Source: Myxococcales bacterium (GTDB lineage Bacteria > Myxococcota_A > Bradymonadia > REDH01). From it: a stretch of 64,000 bases of DNA. The notes under the pieces are model-generated. The model did not search any database. It was given only the letters and a program-made list of their open reading frames with translations, and was not told the origin of the DNA. Positions 1 through 11,580 of this stretch are shown one piece after another. The stretch lies in assembly GCA_947496715.1 (NCBI GenBank), contig CANMDT010000005.1, positions 1 through 64,000 of the forward strand. The letters run 5' to 3'. Position 1 is the stretch's first letter, and every line of letters starts with the position of its first letter. The position numbers and the translations under genes were made by a program.

Positions 1-1285
1 CGGCATCATCTCCTCGCTCTCTGCCGTCGGCTCGCCCGAGCTCCGCGCCGCCTACCTTCCCGGCCTGCTCTCCCGCTCCTACGCGACCCGACTCGACGGC
101 GCCCAGTTCCTCACCGAGGTCCAGGGTGGCAGCGACGTCGGGGCAGGCGACACCCGCGCCCTCCCGCTCGCCGACGGCAGCTTCGCCATCCACGGCGAGA
201 AGTGGTTCTGCAGCAACGCAGGCGCCGACCTCATCCTCATGACTGCCCGCTACCCGGATGGTCCCGAAGGAACCGCCGGAGTCGGCCTCTTCCTCGTCGC
301 CAAGACCCTTCCCGGCGGCGCGCCCAACCACTTCGCCATCCGCCGCCTCAAAGACAAACTCGGCACCCGCTCCATGCCGAGCGGTGAGATCGACTTCCAC
401 GGCGCGATTGCACACAGCGTCGGCCCCCTGCGAGACGGCTTCAAGACCGTCATGCGCTACGTCATCAACCTCTCGCGACTCTACAACGCCATCGCCGTCG
501 CCGGCGCGGCTCTCCGCGCCGCCTCCGTCGCAGCCTCCTATGCCCGCCATCGCCGCGCCTTCGGCGGCCCCATCGCCGAATACGCCTCCGTCATCGACCT
601 CGTCGCCGCCATGCGCTCCGACACCGCCGCCTCACTCGTCGCAACGCTCGCCCTCGCCCCTACTGCAGAGCGCGTCATGCGGGGCACGGCAACGCCCGAC
701 GAGCAGGCCTTCGTCCGCTTCGCCACCAACCTCAATAAGGTGGTGACCGCGCGACTCGCCGTCGAGACCACCCTCCGCGGCATCGAGACGCTCGGAGGAA
801 ACGGCGCCATCGAGAGCTTCTCGATCATGCCCCGCCTCCACCGCGACATGATCGTCTGCGAGAACTGGGAAGGAACCCCGAATGTCCTCTGCGCCCAGAT
901 CGCCCGCGACCTTCACCGCGGCCGCATCGACGACGCCTACTTCGACTACCTACGCATCCGCTTCGCCGCGCTGACCAGCCTCCCGGCTGAGCCACTCGTG
1001 ACAGCCGCCCCTGCCGCGATCGACAAACTCGCAGCAGCCCTCGACGCAACGCGCACCCTCCCCCACGACCGGGCCACGCTCGCCATCAAGCGGCTCTCCG
1101 TCCCGCTCGCAGCCCTCTGGTATGCCGCCGAGCTAGCACGCCTCGGCGAAGCCAATGCCGATAGCCAAAAACTGCCGTGGGCCCTGCAGGCTGCGCTCCA
1201 TCTCTGGAATCGCCACCTCGGGCCCACAGTCGGTGCAATCGCGGGAGACGAGTATGAACTCGCCCGCGCCGTCGCGGCGCTCTAG
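1..1285 (+). CDS. acyl-CoA dehydrogenase, 5' end outside window
   Basis: Frame of the 239..1285 ORF is open back to base 2 and includes [13 protein letters not shown]; downstream R-x2-FGGPI and [10 protein letters not shown] motifs typical of AidB-like/acyl-CoA dehydrogenases. Confidence 0.88.
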   Translation, partial: GIISSLSAVGSPELRAAYLPGLLSRSYATRLDGAQFLTEVQGGSDVGAGDTRALPLADGSFAIHGEKWFCSNAGADLILMTARYPDGPEGTAGVGLFLVAKTLPGGAPNHFAIRRLKDKLGTRSMPSGEIDFHGAIAHSVGPLRDGFKTVMRYVINLSRLYNAIAVAGAALRAASVAASYARHRRAFGGPIAEYASVIDLVAAMRSDTAASLVATLALAPTAERVMRGTATPDEQAFVRFATNLNKVVTARLAVETTLRGIETLGGNGAIESFSIMPRLHRDMIVCENWEGTPNVLCAQIARDLHRGRIDDAYFDYLRIRFAALTSLPAEPLVTAAPAAIDKLAAALDATRTLPHDRATLAIKRLSVPLAALWYAAELARLGEANADSQKLPWALQAALHLWNRHLGPTVGAIAGDEYELARAVAAL

Positions 1286-2274
1286 CCGGCGATCATCTCT
1301 TTGACGGCGTCGCGCTCGCCGAGAAGTTCGTCCGTCGTCACCTTGATGGCGGCGAGGGCATGCTCGTTGAGCTGCTGACCCTGAACGATCTCGTACTGCC
1401 AGGGCGCCGTGATCTTCACCGGGTAGGAGAAGACGAGGCCTTCGGGGATGCCGTAGGAGCCGTCCGATACCACTGCCATCGAGGTGTAGTCGCCCGGCAC
1501 CGAGCCCGTGGCCCACGAGTAGATGTGGTCGATGGCCGCGTTGGCAGCAGAGGCCGCCGACGACTTGCCGCGCGCATTGATGACCTCTGCGCCACGCTTC
1601 TGCACGCGGCTGATAAAGTCGCCCTTGAGCCAGGCCTCGTCCGTGATGACCTCGGTCACCATCTTCCCGCCGATGGTGGCCTCGTAGTAGTTGGGGAACA
1701 TGGTGGGCGAGTGGTTGCCCCAGATGGCGATGTTCCGCACATCGCCGGGCATCGCGCCGGCACGATTGGCCAGCTGGCCGACGGCCCGGTTCTGGTCGAG
1801 ACGGGTCATGGCGGTGTAGTTGCGGGGGTTGGTCCGCTTGGCCCGCGACGCTGCGATGAGGCAGTTGGTGTTGCAGGGGTTGCCGACCACAAGCACCTTC
1901 ACATCGGGGTGCGCATTCTTGTCGATCGCGTCGCCCTGCTCGATGAAGATCTTGCCGTTGTCCTTGAGGAGATCGGCCCGCTCCATGCCGGGGCCGCGAG
2001 GCTTGGCACCGACGAGCAGCGCCACATTCACATCGCCGAAGCCCTCGGCCGGGTCAGCGGTCACCACGCTACCGGCGTAGGTGGGGAAGGCGCAGTCCTC
2101 GATCTCCATGACGACGCCGCGCGCCGCATCAAGGAAGGGCGGGAGGTCGATGAGGTGGAGGATGACCGGCTGGTCCTTGCCGAGCAGGTCGCCGGAGGCG
2201 ATGCGGAAGAGCAGGCTGTAGGCGATCTGACCAGCAGCGCCGGTTACGGCAACACGAACGGGGGGCTTCGACAT
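1282..2274 (-). CDS. mdh: malate dehydrogenase
   Basis: [32 protein letters not shown]...[11 protein letters not shown]...[11 protein letters not shown]; start trimmed from the ORF at 2568 to the ATG at 2274. Confidence 0.95.
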   Translation of the reverse strand: MSKPPVRVAVTGAAGQIAYSLLFRIASGDLLGKDQPVILHLIDLPPFLDAARGVVMEIEDCAFPTYAGSVVTADPAEGFGDVNVALLVGAKPRGPGMERADLLKDNGKIFIEQGDAIDKNAHPDVKVLVVGNPCNTNCLIAASRAKRTNPRNYTAMTRLDQNRAVGQLANRAGAMPGDVRNIAIWGNHSPTMFPNYYEATIGGKMVTEVITDEAWLKGDFISRVQKRGAEVINARGKSSAASAANAAIDHIYSWATGSVPGDYTSMAVVSDGSYGIPEGLVFSYPVKITAPWQYEIVQGQQLNEHALAAIKVTTDELLGERDAVKEMIAG

Positions 2275-2431
2275 TGGGGTCCTCAGGGCTAAGTCCAGGG
2301 AGAACGGAGGTGGTCCGCTGCTCCGCTTTGTCCCGCGCGAGCAAGCACCTTCGGGCCGCCCCGTCAACGGATTCGGCAACTTTCTGCCTCGCAGGGGGCT
2401 GCGGCAGGATCGGCCGTGGCCCGCCAACACC

Positions 2432-2460
2432 TTGACGCTCGCCCCTGCTTCCGCTAGAGC
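2432..2460 (+). promoter_or_regulatory. candidate sigma70-type promoter upstream of rplU
   Basis: TTGACG (2432-2437), 17-nt spacer, TAGAGC (2455-2460). Confidence 0.35.
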
Positions 2461-2550
2461 CCGCCTCCCGCTCGCCATCCCGGCAAGCGTGAGATTTGTG
2501 GCTTGCGGGTCAAGCGAATTCACTTCCCCCGCACTGCACTCGAGGAACAT

Positions 2551-2880
2551 ATGCACGCAATCATTCATACCGGTGGCAAGCAGTATCGCGTCAGAGAGGG
2601 AGACTCCCTCAACATTGAGCGGCTGCTAGACGACAACCAGAACCCCCGCGCCCTCGGCGAGATCGTGGTCTTCTCCGAGGTGCTCGCAGTCGGTGATGGC
2701 GGCTCCATCAAGGTCGGCCGCCCGCACGTCGCTGGCGCCACCGTCTCGGCGACCGTTATCGCTCAGGCCCGCGCCAAGAAGGTCATCATCTTCAAGATCC
2801 GTCGCCGCAAGAACAGCCAGCGTCGGCGCGGTCACCGTCAGTATTTCACCCGCATTCGTATCACCAGCATCGCTGGTTGA
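2551..2880 (+). CDS. rplU: 50S ribosomal protein L21
   Basis: [25 protein letters not shown]...[21 protein letters not shown]. Confidence 0.96.
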   Translation: MHAIIHTGGKQYRVREGDSLNIERLLDDNQNPRALGEIVVFSEVLAVGDGGSIKVGRPHVAGATVSATVIAQARAKKVIIFKIRRRKNSQRRRGHRQYFTRIRITSIAG

Positions 2881-2901
2881 TCTGCCGCTCCGGAGCTCGT
2901 C

Positions 2902-3162
2902 ATGGCACATAAAAAAGGTCAAGGTTCATCACGCAACGGTCGTGATTCCGGCGGTCAACGCCGCGGCGTAAAGCGGTTTGGCGGTCAGGTCGTCCGCGCT
3001 GGCAACATCATCGTTCGCCAGGTCGGAACCAAGTTCCACCCCGGAAACAACATGGGCATGGGACGGGACTTCACCCTCTTCGCCCTCATCGACGGCGTGG
3101 TCTTCTTCTCCGTCGGCGCCGGCGGAAGGCGCTCCGTCAGCATCCTCCCCGCCGCGGCCTAA
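2902..3162 (+). CDS. rpmA: 50S ribosomal protein L27
   Basis: [48 protein letters not shown]. Confidence 0.97.
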   Translation: MAHKKGQGSSRNGRDSGGQRRGVKRFGGQVVRAGNIIVRQVGTKFHPGNNMGMGRDFTLFALIDGVVFFSVGAGGRRSVSILPAAA

Positions 3163-3181
3163 CAAGCCCTCCGCTGTCGCG

Positions 3182-3219
3182 GGGCGGCTGGTTGTTACCA
3201 GTCGCCCTTCATTCGTTTT
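3182..3219 (+). terminator. candidate intrinsic terminator or attenuator between rpmA and obgE
   Basis: GGGCGGCTGG-TTGTTA-CCAGTCGCCC (10-bp stem with one G-U) followed by TTCATTCGTTTT. Confidence 0.5.
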
Positions 3220-3246
3220 GCACCCCCTCTTCTGGCTCTCTCCAAG

Positions 3247-4401
3247 ATGCGCTTCGTCGACTGCGTCACCATTCGCACCTCCGCCGGTAATGGCGGTAAG
3301 GGCGCCGTCGCCTTCCGCCGCGAAACCTACGTCCCCAAGGGCGGCCCCGCAGGCGGCAACGGCGGCGATGGCGGCAGCGTCATCCTCGTCGCCGATGCCA
3401 ACATCGGCTCGCTCCTCGACTTCCGTTTCAAGCGCCACATGGCCGCCGAGCACGGCCAACCCGGCCGTCCCAAGAACCAGGACGGCTCCGATGGCGATGA
3501 CCTCATTATCCGCCTCCCCGTAGGAACCATCCTGCGTGACGCAGAAACGGAAGAGTTCATCACTGACCTCGCCACGATCGGCGCACGCTACGTCGTCGTC
3601 AAGGGCGGACGGGGCGGAAAGGGCAACAGCTTCTTCAAGAACAGCGTCAACCAGGCGCCCCACTTCTGTCAGCCCGGCGAGCCCGGCGTCACGCGCCTCA
3701 TCCAGCTCGAGATCAAGCTCCTCGCCGACATCGGCATCATCGGCTTCCCCAGCGTCGGCAAGTCCACGCTCATCTCCGTCATCTCGAACGCGCGACCCAA
3801 AATCGCCGACTACCACTTCACCACGCTCGTCCCCAACCTCGGCCTCGTTCGGTTCCACGAAGAGGCCTCCTTCGTTGTCGCCGACATCCCAGGCATCATC
3901 GAAGGCGCAGCCGATGGCCGCGGCCTAGGCATCCAGTTCCTCCGCCATGTCGAGCGCTGCAGAGCCCTCTGTCATGTCATCGAGGTCCTCGACCCCGATC
4001 TTCTCGACGAGACCGGTCGCGATCCGATCGCCGACTTCGAAACCCTCATGAATGAGATCGCCAAGTTCTCGCCCTCGCTCGCGGTACGGCCACAGATTAT
4101 CGCGCTCGGCAAGATGGACCTGCCATACGTCGCAGCACGAGAGCCCGAGATTCGCGCCCACTTCGAGGCCCTCGGCCATAGCTTCTTCGCCTTCTCCTCC
4201 GCCACGCGCGCCGGACTACGGGGCATCGTCGACGCCATGGGCGCCCTCTGGGAGACCACACCGGCACCCGACAAGGCCCACTTCACGGTCCCCGAGATCG
4301 AGATCCCCGCCGAACTCATCCTCACCGAAGAGACCACACAGGTCGACTTCGAAGACGAAGGGCCGGCCGATTTCGAGGACTTCGAAGAGTTCGAGTCCTA
4401 G
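3247..4401 (+). CDS. obgE: Obg family GTPase (ObgE/CgtA)
   Basis: MRFVDCVTIRTSAGNGGKGAVAFRRETYVPKGGPAGGNGGDGGSV; G1 GFPSVGKST. Confidence 0.96.
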   Translation: MRFVDCVTIRTSAGNGGKGAVAFRRETYVPKGGPAGGNGGDGGSVILVADANIGSLLDFRFKRHMAAEHGQPGRPKNQDGSDGDDLIIRLPVGTILRDAETEEFITDLATIGARYVVVKGGRGGKGNSFFKNSVNQAPHFCQPGEPGVTRLIQLEIKLLADIGIIGFPSVGKSTLISVISNARPKIADYHFTTLVPNLGLVRFHEEASFVVADIPGIIEGAADGRGLGIQFLRHVERCRALCHVIEVLDPDLLDETGRDPIADFETLMNEIAKFSPSLAVRPQIIALGKMDLPYVAAREPEIRAHFEALGHSFFAFSSATRAGLRGIVDAMGALWETTPAPDKAHFTVPEIEIPAELILTEETTQVDFEDEGPADFEDFEEFES

Positions 4402-4562
4402 CTCTCGGGCGACTCGCCCCGCGCAATCGCAGCCTCGCGGCGCTTGCGACGTTCCGCCGCCGCCAGCTCAGAACGCAATGCGCTCCGGCCCCACGCCGCA
4501 CCCGCAGCGAACCCGACCGCGAGCATCAGCGGAATGTAGAAGACATGATTGGCGGTCGGCAT
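4398..4562 (-). CDS. 54-aa single-TM small protein
   Basis: Below the ORF-track cutoff; translated by hand: MPTANHVFYIPLMLAVGFAAGAAWGRSALRSELAAAERRKRREAAIARGESPES; one hydrophobic segment plus a charged tail; stop overlaps the obgE stop. Confidence 0.6.
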   Translation of the reverse strand: MPTANHVFYIPLMLAVGFAAGAAWGRSALRSELAAAERRKRREAAIARGESPES

Positions 4563-4688
4563 CGGTCCTCCACGAGCGTGTCGCGCCCCCTAACCGCCTC
4601 CGCGCGCCCCTGACAAGGCCGGTCGCAACTCGATGTTTGCGTCAGCGCCCGCCTCCACGCTACACATCACCTCACTACCTACGGATGG

Positions 4689-5678
4689 ATGATGGCCAGC
4701 AAACTCGAATCAGACCTCACGCCCGAGGCCCTCGAGGCCGAACTCGAGCTCCTCTCCAAGAAGCTCGACCGGCTCCGCGTGATCTATGAGCAGTTCTTCC
4801 TCGGCGTCGAAAAGATGGCTCCCTACACCCTGCAGAAGGATGTGGTCATCGGTTTCCACAGGCTGGGCCAAGAGCGCATCCGGAGCGCAGCCTCCAAGTT
4901 CAAGTACCAGTCGCTCGTGCAGAAGTTCAGCTCCTACAAGGCCTACTGGGCACGCACCCAGCGCGAGATCGAAGAGGGCACCTACAAGCGCCATGTACAG
5001 CGGGTGCAGCGGCGGGAGCAGGCTCGAACCGAACACGGCGAACTCTCCGCACACGACGTCGCCGAGCTCCGCGTCATCCGAGAAACCCTGGGCGATGGAG
5101 CGGCAAACGAGGCCGAGAACAAGCGCCGAGCGGAGCTCCTGGCCGAAAGCAGACAACCCGCCGGCGCACCGGCCCGAACCGCGCGAGGAGAGATGGCACC
5201 AGACGACGCCAACAACCGGGGCGATGCCCCCACCTACAGCGCCCCAGCCCCCGCCGTCACGGTCGAGGGACAGGCCGCGCTCGACTTTATGCGCGAGGCC
5301 TTCGGCGAAGAGGCTGCGCGCCTCCCCAAGGCTGCGCCACCCGAAGCGCTCCGCGGCATGTCGGCTGAGGAGGTCGCCCGCAAGGCCGAAGCCCTCAAGG
5401 CCCTCCGCGCACGGCTCGGCGGTGCAGACCGCCCCGCCGTGGGCGCTCCGATCCGCCAGTCGCCCGAGGAGATCCGCGACCGACAGGTCTACGAGAAGTG
5501 GGTTGCTGCCAAGCGTTCGGTTGGCGACAGCGCCGGCCTCGTCAGCTTCGACTCGCTCCGCCAGAGCATGGCAAGGCAGGCCGATGCGCTGCGCGAGAAG
5601 CACCCGGGCAAGGAGGTCGGCTTCGACGTCGTCGTCAAGGACGGCAAGGCCTATCTCAAGCCCATCCCCAAACCCTGA
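4689..5678 (+). CDS. MXAN_5187-like family protein
   Basis: N-terminal LDRLRVIYEQFFLGVEKMAP coiled region and C-terminal YEKWVAAKRSVGDSAGLVSFDSLRQSMARQ...GFDVVVKDGKAYLKPIPK resemble the MXAN_5187 family. Confidence 0.6.
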   Translation: MMASKLESDLTPEALEAELELLSKKLDRLRVIYEQFFLGVEKMAPYTLQKDVVIGFHRLGQERIRSAASKFKYQSLVQKFSSYKAYWARTQREIEEGTYKRHVQRVQRREQARTEHGELSAHDVAELRVIRETLGDGAANEAENKRRAELLAESRQPAGAPARTARGEMAPDDANNRGDAPTYSAPAPAVTVEGQAALDFMREAFGEEAARLPKAAPPEALRGMSAEEVARKAEALKALRARLGGADRPAVGAPIRQSPEEIRDRQVYEKWVAAKRSVGDSAGLVSFDSLRQSMARQADALREKHPGKEVGFDVVVKDGKAYLKPIPKP

Positions 5679-5685
5679 GCAACGC

Positions 5686-6627
5686 TTAGAGGTAGATCGA
5701 CATCGAGACGGAGACGGACGAGACAGCATCCTTCGCAAGCGGCTGCTCGAAGGCGAGGTCGAGCCCCGACTCTCTGCTCCGCCAGCCGATACCGCCCGTA
5801 ATCGTCTGGCCGCCGCCCACCGGCTCCTGCCGAAAGCCAACCCGAAGCGGCACGGTCTCGACGGCGAACTCAAGGCCCGCTGCGTAGCCGCTCGCCATCG
5901 CGCCATCGGCGCCCTGCTCCGGCCTGCCCTCCCAGGCGCCGCTCACAAGGAGCGGTCCGAACATGAGTCCAAGGCCCGCTGCGACCTCACGCTTGAGCCC
6001 CAGCGACTCGCTCTCCGCGAGATTGCGACCCGTCAGACCGATGAGCACTACCTTGCCCAGGACGCCGTGCAGGCCGGCATCGACGCTGATGGACGAGAGG
6101 TCGGAGCCAGGCTGGTCATCCGATACCTTCGGGGTGGTGAGCGTGGTGTAACTCCCCGTAACACCGAGCGTCAGAGCCCCCTCGACCAGTGGCAGGCCGA
6201 GACCGAGGCGGATCTGTTGCGATGCGTAGTCATCCTGCTTTTCGGTGGTGTCATCGCCCACAGAGCCGCGCGAATAACTCACGCCGCCTGCGAAGGCGGG
6301 GTTGGTCTTAGAATCCACAATCGAGACGCCCCAGGCCGACGGCCCAGCCTCGGTGGCGCGACCATAGGTCGCCTCGAGCGCGTAGAGGTGGACGGCATCG
6401 AGCCCGCCTGCGTTGCTCCGTAGCGCCCCGTTGCCGGCCGCGCCGGCGACAAAGGCGCCGCCAAAGCCGGTCGGTCGGACGCTCTGCGCCGTCATCGCTT
6501 CAACCTGGGGCGCCTCGACCGCTGCGACCGGTGCCGGCACGGCCAGACAGAGCCCTCCCGCCACCGCAACGCCCCCGCCCCATCGACCAACCCAACCGGA
6601 CGCAGCGCGCCCCGTGTCCAACATCAT
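5686..6627 (-). CDS. outer-membrane beta-barrel-like protein
   Basis: Signal peptide, alternating hydrophobic strands, C-terminal SVSMSIYL. Confidence 0.6.
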   Translation of the reverse strand: MMLDTGRAASGWVGRWGGGVAVAGGLCLAVPAPVAAVEAPQVEAMTAQSVRPTGFGGAFVAGAAGNGALRSNAGGLDAVHLYALEATYGRATEAGPSAWGVSIVDSKTNPAFAGGVSYSRGSVGDDTTEKQDDYASQQIRLGLGLPLVEGALTLGVTGSYTTLTTPKVSDDQPGSDLSSISVDAGLHGVLGKVVLIGLTGRNLAESESLGLKREVAAGLGLMFGPLLVSGAWEGRPEQGADGAMASGYAAGLEFAVETVPLRVGFRQEPVGGGQTITGGIGWRSRESGLDLAFEQPLAKDAVSSVSVSMSIYL

Positions 6628-6729
6628 CGTATCCTCCGGAAGATCCCTTCCAGTTGGCTAGGTTGCACCACCCCCCAGGTCAAAAATCAACCCGTGGTCG
6701 CTCGCACGCGTGTGCGTAGCACGCGCGCG

Positions 6730-6758
6730 TTGAAAGTTCCGATCCGGCGGCCTATGCT
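6730..6758 (+). promoter_or_regulatory. candidate sigma70-type promoter upstream of gyrA
   Basis: TTGAAA (6730-6735), 17-nt spacer, TATGCT (6753-6758). Confidence 0.55.
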
Positions 6759-6811
6759 CACCGTCACAGCAGCTCTACAAGCCGCGAAAAACCCCTTCAT
6801 ACGGAACCGAC

Positions 6812-9553
6812 ATGGCCGGCGAGAATCAGGGCAGTGGCCCACAGCCCCCTAACACCGACATCGGCACGCTGCTCCCGGTTCGCATCGAAGACGAGATGCG
6901 CACCTCCTATCTGAACTACGCGATGTCGGTCATCATCGGCCGCGCGCTCCCCGATGTCCGCGACGGCCTCAAGCCCGTCCACCGTCGCATCCTCTTCTCG
7001 ATGCACGAGCAGTCCAACACCTGGAACCGCGCCTACAAGAAGTCGGCCCGTATCGTCGGCGACGTCATCGGTAAGTATCACCCGCACGGCGACCAGGCCG
7101 TCTATGATGCCCTCGTCCGTATGGCGCAGGACTTCTCGATGCGGGTGCCGCTGATCGATGGTCAGGGCAACTTCGGCTCCGTCGACGGCGACCCGCCGGC
7201 CGCCATGCGTTACACCGAAGTCCGTATGGCTCGCATCTGCGGCGAGCTCATGAACGACATCGAGAAAGACACCGTCGACTTCCGCGACAACTACGACGGC
7301 GCCGAGCAGGAGCCGACCGTACTGCCGGCCCGCTTCCCCAACCTCATCGTCAACGGCTCCGAGGGCATCGCGGTCGGCATGGCCACGCGCATCCCGCCAC
7401 ACAACCTTGCCGAGGTGCTCCGCGCCACCATCGCGGTCATCGACGACCCCGAGATCGGCCTCGACGGCCTCATGCAGTTTGTCACCGGCCCCGACTTCCC
7501 GACCGCCGGCTACATCTACGGCACCGACGGCATCCGGCAGGCCTACGAGACCGGCAAGGGCTCCATCCGCATCCGCGCCAAGGCCGACATCGAGACCGAC
7601 GAGCGCACGGGCAAAGACTCCATCATCGTCACCGAGCTCCCCTTCCAGGTGAACAAGGCGCGGCTCCTCGAGCGCTTCGCCGAGCTCGTCCGTGAGAAGG
7701 TTGTCGAGGGCATCACCGACCTCCGCGACGAGTCTGACCGCACCGGTATGCGCATGGTCGTCGAGCTCCGGCGCGACGCCAACGCACAGGTCATCCTCAA
7801 CCAGCTCTTCAAGAAGACTGCGCTCGAGACCACCTTCAGCATCAACAACCTGGCCATCGTCGCGGGCCAGCCGCGCGTGCTGCCGCTCAAGGACATCCTC
7901 GTCCACTTCATCGACTTCCGGCGCGACGTCGTTACCCGCCGCTCCATGTTCGAGCTCGCGCAGGCGGAGCGCCGCCTCCACATCCTGCGTGGCCTCCGCA
8001 AGGCCGTCGAGATGCTTGACGAGGTCATCAAGACCATCCGCGCGAGCGCCGACCCCGAGAGCGCCGGCCAGAACCTCATGGCGCTGCTCGACTGCGACAA
8101 GCTGCAGGCCGACGCCATCCTCGAGCTCCGTCTCCAGCGCCTCACCGGCCTCGAGATCCACAAGCTCGAAGAGGAGATCAACAACCTCGACCTGATCGTC
8201 TCGCGCCTCCAGCTCATCCTTGGCGGCGAACAGGAGCTCCTGTCCGTCATCCGCGGCGAGCTCGTCGCCATCCTCGACAACAACCAGGAGGGGCGCCGCA
8301 CCAAGATCATCCCCTTCTCGGGCGAGTTCTCCATCGAGGACTTTATCGCCAACGAGGACGAGGTGCTCACCCTCACCCACACGGGCTACATCAAGCGCAC
8401 CAACATCGCCGAGTACCGCACGCAGAAGCGGGGCGGGAAGGGGCTCAAGGGCATGGAGACCAAGCAGGAGGACTTCATCGAGGATGTCTGGGTCACCACG
8501 ACCCACTCCTCGCTGCTCGTCTTCGGAACCTCCGGCTGGTGCTATCCTCTCAAGGTCTGGGAGATCCCGGCCGGCGGCCGCACCACGCGCGGCAAGCCCA
8601 TCGTCAACATGGTGCCGCTCAAGCCCGGTGAGAAGGTGGCCGCGGTCGTCCCCTTCCGCGACTTCGACCACGGCAAGTTCATCATGACCGGCACCCTCGG
8701 CGGTCAGATCAAGAAGACGCGCCTCAGCGCCTACCAGAACATCCACTCCGGCGGCCTCATCGGCGTCGCCATCCGTGAAGACGACCAGCTCATCACCGCA
8801 CGCCTCTGCGAGCCTGGTGACCACATCTTCCTCGCCTCCTCGTCGGGCCAGTCGGTCCGCTTCAGCGAGGCGCGCGTCCGTGGCACAGGCCGTAACACCA
8901 GCGGCGTCATCGGCATGAAGTTCCGCGAAGATGACGAGCTGGTCTCCCTGCTCGTCATCCCCCGCGCCGACGTGCTCGCCACAGGCGGCGTCATCGAGGA
9001 GAGCGGCGCAGACGACGACGCGGCCGAAGAGACCGCAATTGTCGAAGAGGAGACCGTCCTCGAAGAGGCCGGCGAGGAGCTCGCGGGCACCGAAGAGTCG
9101 GGCGACGAGTACAGCAAGACCACCTCGCTCCCCACCATCCTCTCGGTCACCGAGAGTGGCTTCGGCAAGCGGTCGCCGCTCAGCATCTACCGCACCCAGG
9201 GACGCGGCGGAAAGGGCATTCGGACCATCGATACCGGCGCGCGCAACGGCAAGCTCATCGGCTGCCGCCTCGTCGCCTCCGACGAGCAACTCATCCTCAT
9301 CACCGATGGCGGGCAGATGATCCGCTCGCCCATCTCCGACATCAACGTCTCCGGCCGCGCCGCCAAGGGCGTCAAGCTCATCTCGCTCGACAAGAAGGAG
9401 AAGCTGGTCAGCCTCGCCGTCTTCGCCGAGCGCGAGACGGAAGAGACCGACGCGCTGGCCGACGAAGAGACCCAGACGGGCGCCGATCTGGAGGCCATCA
9501 CGCCAGACAGCACGGCCGAGAACACAACGGAGTCCGACGAGGGCGAGGCGTGA
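6812..9553 (+). CDS. gyrA: DNA gyrase subunit A
   Basis: Breakage-reunion domain, [10 protein letters not shown] catalytic Tyr region, GyrA box QKRGGKG, acidic C-terminal tail. Confidence 0.97.
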   Translation: MAGENQGSGPQPPNTDIGTLLPVRIEDEMRTSYLNYAMSVIIGRALPDVRDGLKPVHRRILFSMHEQSNTWNRAYKKSARIVGDVIGKYHPHGDQAVYDALVRMAQDFSMRVPLIDGQGNFGSVDGDPPAAMRYTEVRMARICGELMNDIEKDTVDFRDNYDGAEQEPTVLPARFPNLIVNGSEGIAVGMATRIPPHNLAEVLRATIAVIDDPEIGLDGLMQFVTGPDFPTAGYIYGTDGIRQAYETGKGSIRIRAKADIETDERTGKDSIIVTELPFQVNKARLLERFAELVREKVVEGITDLRDESDRTGMRMVVELRRDANAQVILNQLFKKTALETTFSINNLAIVAGQPRVLPLKDILVHFIDFRRDVVTRRSMFELAQAERRLHILRGLRKAVEMLDEVIKTIRASADPESAGQNLMALLDCDKLQADAILELRLQRLTGLEIHKLEEEINNLDLIVSRLQLILGGEQELLSVIRGELVAILDNNQEGRRTKIIPFSGEFSIEDFIANEDEVLTLTHTGYIKRTNIAEYRTQKRGGKGLKGMETKQEDFIEDVWVTTTHSSLLVFGTSGWCYPLKVWEIPAGGRTTRGKPIVNMVPLKPGEKVAAVVPFRDFDHGKFIMTGTLGGQIKKTRLSAYQNIHSGGLIGVAIREDDQLITARLCEPGDHIFLASSSGQSVRFSEARVRGTGRNTSGVIGMKFREDDELVSLLVIPRADVLATGGVIEESGADDDAAEETAIVEEETVLEEAGEELAGTEESGDEYSKTTSLPTILSVTESGFGKRSPLSIYRTQGRGGKGIRTIDTGARNGKLIGCRLVASDEQLILITDGGQMIRSPISDINVSGRAAKGVKLISLDKKEKLVSLAVFAERETEETDALADEETQTGADLEAITPDSTAENTTESDEGEA

Positions 9554-10839
9554 ACAGAGCCCGCTCTGAAGCCCTCTTCGAGGAGGCCAAAGGGCTCATT
9601 CCCGGCGGCGTGAACAGCCCTGTCCGCGCCTTCCGTGGCGTGGGCGGGACCCCATTCTTCGTGCGGCGCGCCTACGGTCCCTACATCGAAGACGAGGATG
9701 GCAACCGCTACCTCGACTTCATCGGCTCTTGGGGTCCGATGATCCTTGGCCACGCACGGCCTGAGGTGCTCGAGGCCATCCAGCGAACCGCCGCAGACGG
9801 CACCTCCTTCGGCTGCCCGACGGCGCGCGAGAGCGACATGGCCCGCCTCATCCGCGAGCTCGTCCCCTCCATGGAGATGGTCCGCATGGTGAGCTCGGGC
9901 ACCGAGGCCACGCTGTCGGCCATTCGCCTCGCCCGGGGCTTTACGGGCCGCCCCAAACTGCTCAAGTTCTCGGGCAACTACCACGGTCACGGCGACAGCC
10001 TGCTCGTCGATGCCGGCTCAGGCGTCGCCACGCTCGGCATCCCGGCCACGCCGGGCGTGCTCCCCGAGGTCGCGCTGCAGACGCTCACCGCGCCCTTCAA
10101 CGACCTCGATGCGACGGCCGAGCTGTTCCACCGGTTCGTCGGCGAGATCGCGGCAGTCATTGTCGAGCCAGTGGCCGGCAACATGGGCTGCATCCTCCCG
10201 CAGCCAGGCTTCCTCGAAGGGCTCCGCGCCCTCTGCACGCAGCATGGCACCATCCTCATCTTCGACGAGGTCATGACCGGCTTCCGCGTTGCCCTCGGCG
10301 GCGCCCAGGCCCACTACGGCGTCAGCCCGGACCTCACGACGCTCGGCAAGATCGTCGGTGGCGGGCTCCCGGCTGCAGCCTACGGCGGACGGGCCGACAT
10401 CATGGCCCGCATCGCACCAGCAGGCGACATCTACCAGGCTGGCACGCTCAGCGGGAACCCGCTGGCCATGGCTGCCGGCATCACCACGCTTGAGCTGCTG
10501 AAAGGCATGCCGAGCCTCTACGCCGACCTGTCGCGCCGGAGCGCCCACCTTGCCTCAGGCCTCGTCGAAAGGGCGCACGCGGCAGGCTTCCCCGCCACGG
10601 CCCAGTCGGTGGGCGGCATGTTCTCGATCTTCTTCACCAACGAACCCGTCACCGACTACGCTGGTGCGAAGCGGGCCGACGCAGCGCTCTTCGGCCGATT
10701 CTTCCACCAGATGCTGGACAGGGGCTTCTACCTCGCGCCGAGCGCCTTCGAGGCGGCCTTCATCGGCTCGCAGCACAGCGACGAACTCGTCGAAGAGACG
10801 CTGGCCGCCGCAGCGGCCGCCTTCACGGCTTTGCGTTGA
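9550..10839 (+). CDS. hemL: glutamate-1-semialdehyde 2,1-aminomutase
   Basis: [36 protein letters not shown] start overlaps the gyrA stop (GTGA). Confidence 0.95.
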   Translation: MNRARSEALFEEAKGLIPGGVNSPVRAFRGVGGTPFFVRRAYGPYIEDEDGNRYLDFIGSWGPMILGHARPEVLEAIQRTAADGTSFGCPTARESDMARLIRELVPSMEMVRMVSSGTEATLSAIRLARGFTGRPKLLKFSGNYHGHGDSLLVDAGSGVATLGIPATPGVLPEVALQTLTAPFNDLDATAELFHRFVGEIAAVIVEPVAGNMGCILPQPGFLEGLRALCTQHGTILIFDEVMTGFRVALGGAQAHYGVSPDLTTLGKIVGGGLPAAAYGGRADIMARIAPAGDIYQAGTLSGNPLAMAAGITTLELLKGMPSLYADLSRRSAHLASGLVERAHAAGFPATAQSVGGMFSIFFTNEPVTDYAGAKRADAALFGRFFHQMLDRGFYLAPSAFEAAFIGSQHSDELVEETLAAAAAAFTALR

Positions 10840-10901
10840 CGCTCCCTGCCTCCTCTGGTAGCCGCGCAGCGAGTTCGGGAACCCGAAAAGGCCCGTGCTG
10901 A

Positions 10902-11198
10902 ATGGACCCGCAATCACCCCAGACGAACCCTCCTCCGCCGGAGCAATCCGCGAGCCAGAAGGCGCAACTTCGCCGGCTCGCTGCCCGAGCAACCGCCATC
11001 GGCATTCAGTTCTCCGTCTCCATCGGCCTCGGCTGGTGGCTCGGTCACTGGGCCGAGCAGCGGTGGGACTTCTCGCCTTGGGGAGGATTGGTAGGACTCC
11101 TCTTCGGCGCAGCGGCGGCCTTCCGCGACCTCTACCTGCTCGGCAAACTCTCCACCCAAGTCCATTCCCATGAACGACCAACTCCTCCAGAGGGTTGA
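10902..11198 (+). CDS. AtpZ/AtpI family F-type ATPase-associated protein
   Basis: Small two-TM protein (IGIQFSVSIGLGWWLGHWAEQRW...GGLVGLLFGAAAAFRDLY) directly upstream of atpB. Confidence 0.75.
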   Translation: MDPQSPQTNPPPPEQSASQKAQLRRLAARATAIGIQFSVSIGLGWWLGHWAEQRWDFSPWGGLVGLLFGAAAAFRDLYLLGKLSTQVHSHERPTPPEG

Positions 11199-11580
11199 GC
11201 GCATCGCGCTCTCCCTCGCCGCGCTCGGGGTCGCCGGCTGGTGGTACTGGGGCTCTGCCATGGATTCCGTCTCCGCTGGCGCCGGCGGGCTGCTCGGGTT
11301 GGGCAACTTCCGCGCCCTCCGCCACCTGTTAAAAAACGTCTTCTTGGCGCAGGCCGGGGGCGACACCCGCCCCTGGGCGCTGCTCCTCGGACTCAAATTC
11401 GGCGCCTACGCGTTGATTCTCTTTTTACTTATCGCCGTTCTCCATCTAAACGCGTTGGCGCTCGTCACTGGGCTGACCGCGGTCGTGGCTGCCGGTCTCT
11501 TCGTCTCTCTTCAATCCGCCGCTGCGGCGCCTGTCTCCCCCGAGCAGCCCGCGGCCCCTGCAAATGAGCGTGTCGGATGA
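11170..11580 (+). CDS. ATP synthase subunit I-like protein
   Basis: Four hydrophobic segments; lies between the atpZ-like gene and atpB. Confidence 0.7.
   Translation: MNDQLLQRVERIALSLAALGVAGWWYWGSAMDSVSAGAGGLLGLGNFRALRHLLKNVFLAQAGGDTRPWALLLGLKFGAYALILFLLIAVLHLNALALVTGLTAVVAAGLFVSLQSAAAAPVSPEQPAAPANERVG

Noticed and set aside
2929-3858. 309-aa minus-strand ORF opposite rpmA/obgE
   Set aside because: Acidic low-complexity mirror of two conserved plus-strand genes.
6797-9289. 830-aa minus-strand ORF antisense to gyrA
   Set aside because: Low-complexity D/E/L/V/A-rich mirror of a high-GC gene on the other strand; no family motifs; gyrA is unambiguous.
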